A DNA stretch of 64,000 bases, from assembly GCA_017649485.1 (NCBI GenBank), contig JAGCGS010000068.1:62001-126000 (forward strand), in the 5' to 3' direction. The notes beneath the pieces are model-generated. The model did not search any database and was not told the origin of the DNA. It saw only the letters and a program-made list of their open reading frames with translations. Of the stretch, positions 15,516 to 23,400 are shown piece by piece. The translations under genes and the position numbers were made by a program. How positions within the stretch are numbered: the first letter of the stretch is position 1; every line of letters begins with the position of its first letter. The DNA comes from Bacteroidaceae bacterium (lineage in GTDB: Bacteria > Bacteroidota > Bacteroidia > Bacteroidales > Bacteroidaceae).

Positions 15516-15698
15516 CCGTCGGATTACCAATCCGACGGTTATGAATATTAGGATTTGCAATCCGATTATATTTTTTTCGCATTACAAATGCTCATACTCG
15601 ATATGGTCGGATTACAAAATCGCGATTTAGTGAGTGCTGAGTCAAACTTGTTTGAACTATGCTGAGCGTGAGCGATTTATTAAAATCCGACCGAACAG
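15516..15698 (+). repeat. Palindromic interspersed element with nested insert
   Basis: A further full copy, beginning CCGTCGGATTACCAATCCGACGG. Its last palindrome is interrupted at 15617-15682 by a member of the second palindrome family, at exactly the same position as in the 14905 copy. Confidence 0.75.
15617..15682. repeat. Second palindrome family, nested copy
   Basis: Core CAAACTTGTTTG flanked by GCGATTTAGTGAGTGCTGAG and its imperfect complement GCTGAGCGTGAGCGATTTAT. It differs in sequence from the 15014 copy but keeps the insertion point. Confidence 0.65.
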
Positions 15699-15821
15699 GC
15701 ATAACAACATAACAACATAATATTTGGCAGTGCTAATTCACGACACCAACAAGCAAATCGCCATATTTATTTTCATGAAATATAGAGCTCCTTTGCGCTC
15801 CCCTATTGCCTGTAACGTCTC

Positions 15822-15853
15822 GGTGCAACGGTGCAACGGTGCAACGGTGCAAC
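15822..15853. repeat. GTTGCACC tandem repeat, inverted copy
   Basis: GGTGCAAC words in tandem, every ten bases, in opposite orientation to the copies at 15470 and 15982. Followed by ATTTGTGTTTTTG, the complement of the flank of copy 1. Confidence 0.75.
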
Positions 15854-15896
15854 ATTTGTGTTTTTGATAATGCACCTGGAATCCTGTCCCCATAAT

Positions 15897-15931
15897 TTTA
15901 TCTATATATATTAATAATATATATAGATAAA
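15897..15931. other. Perfect AT-rich palindrome
   Basis: Sixteen-base arms beginning TTTATCTATATATATT with a three-base centre AAT. Within a gene-free stretch (15442-16282) it is the strongest hairpin or cruciform candidate. It lacks a T-run typical of a terminator; its role is unknown. Confidence 0.7.
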
Positions 15932-15981
15932 GTCAACTCAGCCTATTTTATGGCAAATTGTGAAATCGCATTTGTTGCTTC

Positions 15982-16007
15982 GTTGCACCGTTGCACCGTT
16001 GCGCCAA
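15982..16007. repeat. GTTGCACC tandem repeat, copy 3
   Basis: GTTGCACC units in the same orientation as copy 1 and with the same type of left flank (AATCGCATTTG, compare AATCACATTTG). Confidence 0.7.
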
Positions 16008-16144
16008 CAGTCAGTACTTCTTAAATTGTTCCTTGCAATTGCCTCAATTTGACAGAGCGAATTGCTTAATTTGCCAGAGTAATTGTCCTGGGGGCTCGTG
16101 TGATAAATAAAATGCATCCCAGATGAAAAATAATTTATAAAATA

Positions 16145-16176
16145 TTTGGTGGTTTATGATATTATATATACCTTTG
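16145..16176 (+). promoter_or_regulatory. Predicted promoter of the HU-like gene
   Basis: TTG at 16145-16147, 21 bases, TACCTTTG at 16169-16176. A leader of about 100 bases separates it from the ATG. Confidence 0.6.
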
Positions 16177-16282
16177 CATTGTCAAACATGAGGTGCGCAA
16201 TCATGGGTGGCAGAGCGGGAAGCGGTGACCCGAGGTAACTCATCGCAAGATTTAAAAACACAAAATAAAACACACAAAAACT

Positions 16283-16933
16283 ATGGCAACAAAAAGAATT
16301 GCAATGGGGATCAATCTCCGAAAGAACAAGAGTAACATCGCTCAGGCGAATGGTAAGTACTACCCTGAGGTGGATGTGCAGAAGACACTGAGCTTGCGCG
16401 GTTTCGCCAAGCACATGACCGACCACGGCAGCCTGTTCGGTCGTGACGTAATCGAGGCTGTGCTGATCAAGATCACAGAATGTCTGCCCGAACTGGTGGC
16501 ACAGGGCGTTCCGGTGCAGTTAGGCAACTTAGGTACGTTCTATCCGACAGCGAAGGTGAAGAAAGGTGCTGCAGTGCCTGACATCGCATCGATGGAAGGT
16601 CTCGATCCTAATGACATTGTACAGGGCATCCGCATCCGCTTCCTGCCGGACATGACTGACGAGGACAACCTCTGCGGTCCTGCATTCAAGAAGTTCTGTG
16701 CATTGGAGTTCCGCAACATTGTGGACACCGAGGCAGTGACTATCAACGGCAAGACGCGCAAGGTGCAGACCTTGGTGCCAATCGCTACGGCAGTGGCTCA
16801 GCTGCACTCCGGCACTTCTGTGGTGAACCCGGGAACTGGTGGCGGCAACTCAGGCGGCTCTGGTGGCTCTGGCAACGGCAGCGGCTCTGGTGATGGTGGC
16901 GGTGATAATGGTGATGGCGATCTTGATAATTAA
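16283..16933 (+). CDS. HU-like DNA-binding protein with Gly/Ser-rich tail
   Basis: A 216-residue protein of the long Bacteroidales HU/IHF-like type. Residues 1-130 hold the fold: a basic start, helical LRGFAKHMTDHGS and IEAVLIKITECLPELVAQG, then VQLGNLGTFYPT, matching HU's 'L-gfG-F' turn. Residues about 130-180 form a second small beta domain, and the end (185-216) is a Gly/Ser/Asp tract that is probably disordered. Such proteins usually accompany smalltalk and a peptidoglycan amidase or peptidase; here the peptidase survives only as the fragment at 15275-15441. The nucleic acid target is unknown. Confidence 0.78.
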   Translation: MATKRIAMGINLRKNKSNIAQANGKYYPEVDVQKTLSLRGFAKHMTDHGSLFGRDVIEAVLIKITECLPELVAQGVPVQLGNLGTFYPTAKVKKGAAVPDIASMEGLDPNDIVQGIRIRFLPDMTDEDNLCGPAFKKFCALEFRNIVDTEAVTINGKTRKVQTLVPIATAVAQLHSGTSVVNPGTGGGNSGGSGGSGNGSGSGDGGGDNGDGDLDN

Positions 16934-16966
16934 CCATTGACCATTGACCATTGAACATTGACAATT

Positions 16967-17033
16967 AGATAAATCGCTCACGCTCGGCATACCCAAGCAA
17001 GCTTGGCTCTGCTCTCGCTTACTCGCGATTTTG
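16967..17033. repeat. Second palindrome family, standalone copy
   Basis: TAAATCGCTCACGCTCGGC ... core CAAGCAAGCTTG ... GCTTACTCGCGATTT. It is inverted relative to the nested copies and flanked on both sides by TTGACCATTGAC-type words, which may be a duplicated target or simple repeat. Confidence 0.7.
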
Positions 17034-17061
17034 ACCATTGACCCTATTGATCCGTTCATTG

Positions 17062-17181
17062 TTCAGTCGGATTTGCAATCCGACTGGACTGAATATCAGG
17101 ATTTTTAATCCGAAAAAATTTATTTATCGCATTACAAATGCTCATATTCAATGCGTTCGGATTGCAAATCCGAACGAACGG
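17062..17181 (+). repeat. Palindromic interspersed element, uninterrupted copy
   Basis: CAGTCGGATTTGCAATCCGACTG, CAGGATTTTTAATCCG, TTATCGCATTACAAATGC, GTTCGGATTGCAAATCCGAAC in order. With no nested insert, this copy shows the basic unit of about 120 bases. Confidence 0.75.
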
Positions 17182-17210
17182 GGGGTGTTAATTCATTGAT
17201 GTGGATAGCA

Positions 17211-17275
17211 AGGGGGCTTGCCCCCTTGTTATTACCATCGCAAAATTATTCACAATGGGGCAAGCCCCATTGCTA
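17211..17275. repeat. Double-hairpin repeat, right (inverted) copy
   Basis: GCAAGGGGGC-TT-GCCCCCTTG then CAATGGGGC-AA-GCCCCATTG: the two hairpins of 13822-13899 in reverse order and orientation. Confidence 0.7.
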
Positions 17276-17294
17276 ACTAATCTACTAAAAGACT

Positions 17295-17411
17295 ATGAAG
17301 AACAAGGAGACCTGGAAGATGGTGATTCAGTTCGCTATCTCAATACTGACAGCAGCATTGACTGCTATGGGAACGACCTCGTGTATGGGACATGGGCCGC
17401 TGTATATCTGA
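17295..17411 (+). CDS. Smalltalk-family micro-protein
   Basis: A 38-residue protein starting MKNKETWKMVIQFAIS, then a hydrophobic helix (ILTAALTAMGTTSC) and ending MGHGPLYI. This matches the Bacteroidetes 'smalltalk' family: a short basic, Trp-containing start, one membrane-like segment and a Cys. It follows an HU-like protein, the usual neighbour. The function is unknown. The ATG at 17295 gives the canonical start. Confidence 0.75.
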   Translation: MKNKETWKMVIQFAISILTAALTAMGTTSCMGHGPLYI

Positions 17412-17700
17412 GATAACAAGTGGGCTTGCCCCCGAACGAACGATGGAACGATGCTTTTGCCCTTACAGGGCGTACTTTCTATGAACTACATACCCAGGGC
17501 GTTGCCCTGGGCTATGTGTTAGATGCCCCTTCGGGGCGTTCTTTATTATACCGTATTGATTATCAGGATTTTTAATTCGTAATACATATATTTATCGCAT
17601 TGCAAATGCTTATACTCAACTCGTTCGGATTACAAATCCGAACGAACGAAGCTAAATCCGAACGAACGGGTGAGGGGGAACGAACGAACGGGTAAAATGC
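17412..17700. other. Gene-free repeat stretch
   Basis: I see no gene. It holds a CCAGGGCGTTGCCCTGG hairpin (about 17492-17508), GCCCCTTCGGGGC (about 17525-17537), an interspersed-element copy at 17550-17670 and scattered CGAACGAACG words. Confidence 0.6.
17550..17670 (+). repeat. Palindromic interspersed element
   Basis: Degenerate first palindrome, then CAGGATTTTTAATTCG, TTATCGCATTGCAAATGC and GTTCGGATTACAAATCCGAAC, ending with repeated AATCCGAACGAACG. Confidence 0.7.
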
Positions 17701-18417
17701 TTATTCGGTTTCTCCGAACTTCATGCCTCTGATTACGTCGAAGGTGGGGACGGGCTCTTCATAGACTTCATGGTCTTCAAGGTATTTCTGATAGGCTTCC
17801 TCAATCTCATCAAGCTTGTCATCCTTCAACTTGTCAACCTGCTCGACGGTTTTGTCGTAAAGCTCCTTGAGCCTTGCCTCCGCTTCTTGTATGTCTTTTT
17901 CTGTGGAGAGGAAACTGCCGTTGGTGAGCTGGGCTTTTGTCTGCATGTTCACCACCTTCACCCTCGACATACATTCGTCGTGCAGGCTTTTCACCCCATT
18001 CGTGAGTAGGTCGTAACGATTCTTATCCACCTCAGGCATAGTGAAAATCAAATACTTCACGCCTTTCAGAGACTGGTCGTAAAGCTTATCCGGATTCAGT
18101 TCCTGATCTTCCCCATCGCTGGTGTGAAGCATGAGTGTCTGCTTGAACTCAGGATGAGCATGCAGCACACCCTTGGAGATCTCAACTAAGTACATTTCGT
18201 CGTTCGGATAGATGGCCATGCGGAAATCATCGACTGTCAATACGGAGGCAACCTCCTCGATGTTACATTCATAGAGGTTGGCTTGTATGGTGACAGGCAA
18301 TAGCGAGAATGGGTCGGCCTTCACACACAGATTCTTATAACGAAAGTCGAGTAGGCCATAGTATGCTCCAAACTTGGAACTGGCCGTCTGCACTTCTTTT
18401 AATAATAGGGGATTCAT
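17701..18417 (-). CDS. Unrecognised protein at the end of the VgrG operon
   Basis: A 238-residue soluble protein without signal peptide. Residues 1-140 look like a mixed alpha/beta domain (VTIQANLYEC, FRMAIYPNDEMYLVEIS, VKYLIFTMPEV); residues 150-215 form a highly charged coiled coil (DIQEAEARLKELYDK...). It is the last gene on the - strand after hcp-like, hcp-like, vgrG-like and a beta-helix-like gene, starting 45 bases after the latter. That position suits a T6SS cargo, an adaptor or chaperone loading cargo onto the spike, or an immunity protein. I recognise no family. Confidence 0.6.
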   Translation of the reverse strand: MNPLLLKEVQTASSKFGAYYGLLDFRYKNLCVKADPFSLLPVTIQANLYECNIEEVASVLTVDDFRMAIYPNDEMYLVEISKGVLHAHPEFKQTLMLHTSDGEDQELNPDKLYDQSLKGVKYLIFTMPEVDKNRYDLLTNGVKSLHDECMSRVKVVNMQTKAQLTNGSFLSTEKDIQEAEARLKELYDKTVEQVDKLKDDKLDEIEEAYQKYLEDHEVYEEPVPTFDVIRGMKFGETE

Positions 18418-18462
18418 ATCTCTTAAAAATACTAATAATCAAATCTATAAACCATAATACTA

Positions 18463-20448
18463 CTACGCTGGCGCATCTTCTGCCTTCAGCTTGGCACTCA
18501 GGCTACCGCCAGCTGCTGGAGCAGGAACGGCAATGCCATCGGTGATGTTCTGTGACTTGAATGAGGTTTTTGCCTCCAGGTTGTCGAATGTGCCCTTGGG
18601 AGCAGTGACATCGCCTTTGATTTCGGTCTTGCCATTGATGGTGGTGTCGCCAAACAGCTGCGTCTTGCTGCCACCCACTGAGGCATTGCCACCAGCGAGC
18701 TGCACAAGCGACTTGCCATCGCCCTGCTGTATCTCCAAGGTGTTGTCGGCAAAGGCTCCCACTTCTTCTGACACCACTTGCACTTTCTTGCTCTTGACAT
18801 CCTTTGACTTTGCGCCCACAAACATCTTTTCTGACACCAGTATCACTGTGCTGCCTGCAGCCAGTTTGTCGTCCGTGCGCTTCTCCTTCTCCACATCCAT
18901 CGTCTTGACACTGATGGCCTTGGCGTTCAGGTCGATATTGCCTGTAGCCTTGCCTTCGGTATCGGTGGCAGACAAATCCATCTTCTCGGCACGGATAGCA
19001 AGGGCACCGCCCTGTGTAAGAGCTTTCTCTTTACGCTCGCCATTCTCCAGGTCGTAGTCGATGCTCTCCACAGTGACTGTCTTGGAGCGTACAAGGAGGT
19101 CGCCTTCTGAGGTATAGTTCGCTTTTGTGAGCTTGCCCTGCTCGTCCACCTCCACATTGGCAGAGTTCTCTGTGCTCACCTCCACTGTCTTTGCCCTGAC
19201 GCTGATCTTGCCATCGGCAGTAAGGGCTTTCTCTTGCAACTTCTTCTCTTTCACCTCGTAATCCATGCTTTCTAACGAGATGTTCTTCGACTTGAGGATG
19301 ATGTCGCCCTCTGCCACATACTCGGCAGTGTTCAGTTCGCCAGTATTGTCTTCAAACTCAGCCTTGTCCAAACCTGCTGTAGTTACCTCCACCGTCTTTG
19401 CCTGGATGCTGAGCTTACCATTCTCTTTCAGCTTGCCATCAGTCTCAACAGAACGCAGGAAAATATCGTTGGCAAGAAGACCTATTCCAGAGCCATCATT
19501 GTCGCGCAAGTTACCCTCGCCGTCAGATGAAGCCAAGTTAATCCTCTCACTGACAATGGATACTGATGTGCCAGTACTGTTCTGCTTGAAATCATCACCC
19601 TTCTTGATCTTTCCCTTCTCGTCCTTGAAGCATTTAATCTGGCGGTTCACCTCTGCCAGCAATGAGAGGCTCTGCGTATAGCTTGCCACCAATTCAGAGA
19701 GCGAGAGTGACAGGCTTTCTATTTGATCGTCAATCTCAAACAAATCCTGATAGCCGCTGCGCACCTCCTCGTCATCCTTGGTTATATCTTCTTTCTGCTT
19801 CAGTAAATCCTCCATTTCCTTGACTAATTTACCAAACGAGTCCTTCTGCTCCGAAGCTAACTTCTTCAGATTGCCCTTCTGCGTTTCATACTCTTTGATG
19901 ATTGAATCAAGCCTTTTCTCACGGCTCTCAGCCGTAGCAGTGGCATCAATCACAATACTGTTGTCAGCATGTATGCGCACACCGCACCCATTGGCAGAAA
20001 TTGTGGGAGCGGAGAATGTGCCTTGCGCGTCGTCGCTTTGGATGATGATGTTGCGTGCCTGGCTAACCACCTCTGACACACCGCCAACCACATGCTCCAA
20101 CCCGTCGATGCCTGGGTCTTCGGCAATCTCGCGTATGCTGGATGCGCGAATCTCTATTTGTCCGCCTTCGCCTGATGCCTGCATGCCCACCTTCTGGCCT
20201 CGCATAACAACATAACCTCCGGAAAGCAGCTTGCCCGATTCATCCACATTGCCGATGATCACCTCGGGGGCTGAAAGCACAAGCCTATTGTCATCGCGAA
20301 GATAGTGACCCTTCTTCATCTGATTAATCAACTCCACTTTCATGCCCTGGATCTCGGCCTTACATTGGCGAATTTCCTTCAGGTCTTTCTCCACACTGCT
20401 TTCGAAGTTAGAAAGTGTCTTTTTCCAATCGTCAAATATGTAGTCCAT
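18463..20448 (-). CDS. Beta-helix-like repeat protein beside VgrG
   Basis: A 661-residue protein without signal peptide. It starts with a short helical segment (about 1-40), then a beta-repeat stretch (45-170), a coiled coil (about 170-270), and then long units of about 75 residues that repeat GKLSIQAKTVEVTT / GKISVRAKTVEVST and EGDIILKSKNISLES / EGDLLVRSKTVTVES (about 370-520). The last part (540-640) has further short strands and ends in an Ala/Pro/Gly-rich tail. The repeats resemble the beta-prism and 'DVKISGKNVTI' strands at the tip of the neighbouring VgrG, so a spike extension or tip-bound cargo is likely. I see no PAAR motif and no enzymatic motif. Confidence 0.6.
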   Translation of the reverse strand: MDYIFDDWKKTLSNFESSVEKDLKEIRQCKAEIQGMKVELINQMKKGHYLRDDNRLVLSAPEVIIGNVDESGKLLSGGYVVMRGQKVGMQASGEGGQIEIRASSIREIAEDPGIDGLEHVVGGVSEVVSQARNIIIQSDDAQGTFSAPTISANGCGVRIHADNSIVIDATATAESREKRLDSIIKEYETQKGNLKKLASEQKDSFGKLVKEMEDLLKQKEDITKDDEEVRSGYQDLFEIDDQIESLSLSLSELVASYTQSLSLLAEVNRQIKCFKDEKGKIKKGDDFKQNSTGTSVSIVSERINLASSDGEGNLRDNDGSGIGLLANDIFLRSVETDGKLKENGKLSIQAKTVEVTTAGLDKAEFEDNTGELNTAEYVAEGDIILKSKNISLESMDYEVKEKKLQEKALTADGKISVRAKTVEVSTENSANVEVDEQGKLTKANYTSEGDLLVRSKTVTVESIDYDLENGERKEKALTQGGALAIRAEKMDLSATDTEGKATGNIDLNAKAISVKTMDVEKEKRTDDKLAAGSTVILVSEKMFVGAKSKDVKSKKVQVVSEEVGAFADNTLEIQQGDGKSLVQLAGGNASVGGSKTQLFGDTTINGKTEIKGDVTAPKGTFDNLEAKTSFKSQNITDGIAVPAPAAGGSLSAKLKAEDAPA

Positions 20449-20463
20449 AGTTCTTATGCTTAA

Positions 20464-23400
20464 TTATTTAATACCTTTCATCCTGCATACCAATGCTTCC
20501 CAGTTTCCGTTCACAGCTTCAATCTCTGCCACGAAATTACCATTGTCAAATACTCTCGACTGGCCTTTGGTGTCAGACATCAGGATGTTGCCATATCCTC
20601 GGTCAGCCCACACTTTGCGGTCATGAATCTTGGCAAACTCATCAATCTGCAAATGATCCTTGAAAGGTTCAACAATGCTGTCGTAGAGCTTGCGCAACGC
20701 CAAATTCATAGGCTTTCGCATTCGCTCAACGAAGTGTTTCCAGTGGTATTCGCTTTCTAAAGCGTCCTCCTTTATCTCATCAGGGGTGAAATGAACGTGC
20801 AGGAATTTGCCCTTTGCTGTCGCATCGAGTGGATTCCTGATGAAGTTGGCAACAACATTGCCTGCTCCTTCGCCCAAGCTTTCCAGCTGATACTCATCAC
20901 ATTCGGCTACTTTTGCTATAAATACGGCAGCCAGGGCGCGCCTGAACTTCATGGATGATGCTATAATATCTTCTGTTGTTGTATTCTCATCTATAAGTGA
21001 CTCGAACATCGCGGCTTTGGGTTCTGTGCCATTCATGTATTTCTCATTCCAGGTGTTCAGTCGTTGATCCTTCCTTGAGTCAAAGGCTGCTTTCATCATT
21101 TCCTTCATCTTATCGTCGGCAACGAGGTTAGGCACATTGTCGAAAAGCGTGTTGAAACGATTCATGTGCTTGTGGAAATCATAAACAGTACGGGCGAAGT
21201 TGTTGGCAAGCTCTACCATCTTTGCCTTTTTTTGTGGCAGGGTGTAATGATTTCCATCTGGTCCTATCTGGTCTGCACTTTCTAATTTGTCATTAAAGTA
21301 ATCTTCGTTAAATGGCTCCCTGAAATCTTCATCCACATTTCCTCGCCAAATTGTACTCATGACATCGACATCGAATTCATCCCAATCTTCATCATCTTTC
21401 AAGAAAGTCATTCCAAACTGATCCAACGATCTCCTGCCCTCGGTGGCTGCGTTCCAAAGCGTAATATAGTTGGCAACGAAGCTCTTATATACTGTGTCGA
21501 TCTTGTCGATGCAATTCACCATCTTTGACATGAATATGATTTCTTCCTTTGCCACCAAATTACGTTTCTTGGTGCCGGTATAGCGACTGGCAGGTATCTG
21601 TGCAAAGCTGTCAATGCCAGCCTCAAGCTTCATGTAACGGTTTGACTTGATTTCCATTGTGCCTTCGATGGGGCGGAGCATAACCTCCATAAAGCACCTG
21701 ATGAAGTACATGTCAACAAACATGCTTGCAACTGTGTCGGCAATACCTCCGATGACACCTGAGACAACTCCTGTGACGAAGGCTCCAAATTTTCCGCCAC
21801 CAGTTGGATGGCCAGGCACAGGCTTCTGGATGTTCAGTCCAGATTTGATGGTGATGTTGTTGCCCGCCTCAATCGTGACATTCTTGCCAGATATCTTGAC
21901 ATCACCATTGGGAGCGCTGAGGGTAATGCCTGTGAAGGCATCGATGTTGACATCGCCATAGGGTGAGCGGATATCCACCTTGCGGTCATGCGCATTCATG
22001 GAGATTTCATACAGCCCGTAGCGGTCGCCGATATGGATGCCACCAGTCATGTCTTTCGCAAAATCAAATGTTAGTCCTGCCGCCCCTGCAATGGCGGTGA
22101 GTCCACCCTGTATGCCAGCCATGAGTTTGGTACCATCTTCCGGGTCGTTGAAGACGATGTGGTGCCCATTGGGTGACACAATATAGGTGGATGCTTCAGC
22201 AAGCAGACTGTTTCTGGCACCAATGATGTTATTGCGATACTGGGGAGTCTGCACATTCTTGGAGTAGAGGCTGCCCACAACGTAAGGTCGCTCGATGTTA
22301 TCATTGTCGTAGTTCACAAGCACTTCATCACCCGGACGGAGCTTGAAGAAATAGCCGCCTCCTGTGGTGGCCATCGGTGTGGCTACGCGCACCCAGGGAG
22401 ATGCCAATACGGAAAGCTCGCCGGAAAAGTTCTCCTTAGCTTCTTCTACCTGCTCTTCTTTCTCTTCTTGCGCTTTCTTGTGAGCTTCTAACTGCCTCTT
22501 GTATTTATTCAGGCTTTTCGTATTATTATTGATTTGCTCTTTTATGTCGGCCAACTGCTGGTCATAGTTATCTTCACCTCCTTCGATGGCTGCCAGCTCT
22601 GCCTCCAGCATTTTGAGCTCATTTTTCAAGCGTCCCACTTCTGCCACGTTGGATATCAGCTCATCGTATTCTTCTTTTGAGAGTTCCTTTTGCTGTGCAT
22701 AATTATTGATAACTTCAGCCAACTTGCTGGGGTCTTGGCTGAGGTCAAAATCGTAAGTATTTCCGGGGATGTCAAGCTCCTTGATGCGCAGTTTGTCATT
22801 CTCTATAGCGAATCTCAACTCTTTGAGAATCAACTCTTGTTCTTCCTTGCTGCTGTTTTTGTAATTATTGATGAAGCCACTCTCTTTCTCAAGCATCTTG
22901 CTGATTTTTTGGAGCTCTGCTATGAGGGCCTCAATCCTGGCTATTTCTTCATCCTCATAGGTGAGGTCTTTTACTGATTCTGCCAGCTTAACCCGTGTCT
23001 GCTCAGTTTGTGATTGCCAAGGATAGACTATGCGCACGCGATCCTGGTATTTGGGGTCGTCGCTATCAACCACAAAAGCAGTTTGAGGACCTGATTTCCT
23101 ATAATGAGGTGCCTTGATGAGGGGAGGAACAATCTGCTCTATAGAAGAACTTAAAACCTGAGTCTTATAGGTAGGAATGGCATAAATGACCTGTGACTGG
23201 TTGCTGGAAGAGATGTCTGTCAAATTGTTGGGATTGTCGAACTTCTGATAGTTACGTGTCCACTTCTGATTGGAAAGCAACTTGATTTCAGTCACGATAT
23301 AATTGTCACTCAAACCATCTACCTTGATGGTATCGCCCAAGCCAACAGCAGCATAGTTCGTGCCCATGTCGATGCAGATCATCTTTTGCTGCTGCTCTGC

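Noticed and set aside
15470..16007. CRISPR-like array of the GTTGCACC repeats
   Set aside because: Units are about ten bases, contiguous and lack unique spacers; no cas gene is present.
18491..19057. A 188-residue + strand frame inside the beta-helix-like gene
   Set aside because: It is Ser/Leu-rich and antisense to a repetitive coding region.
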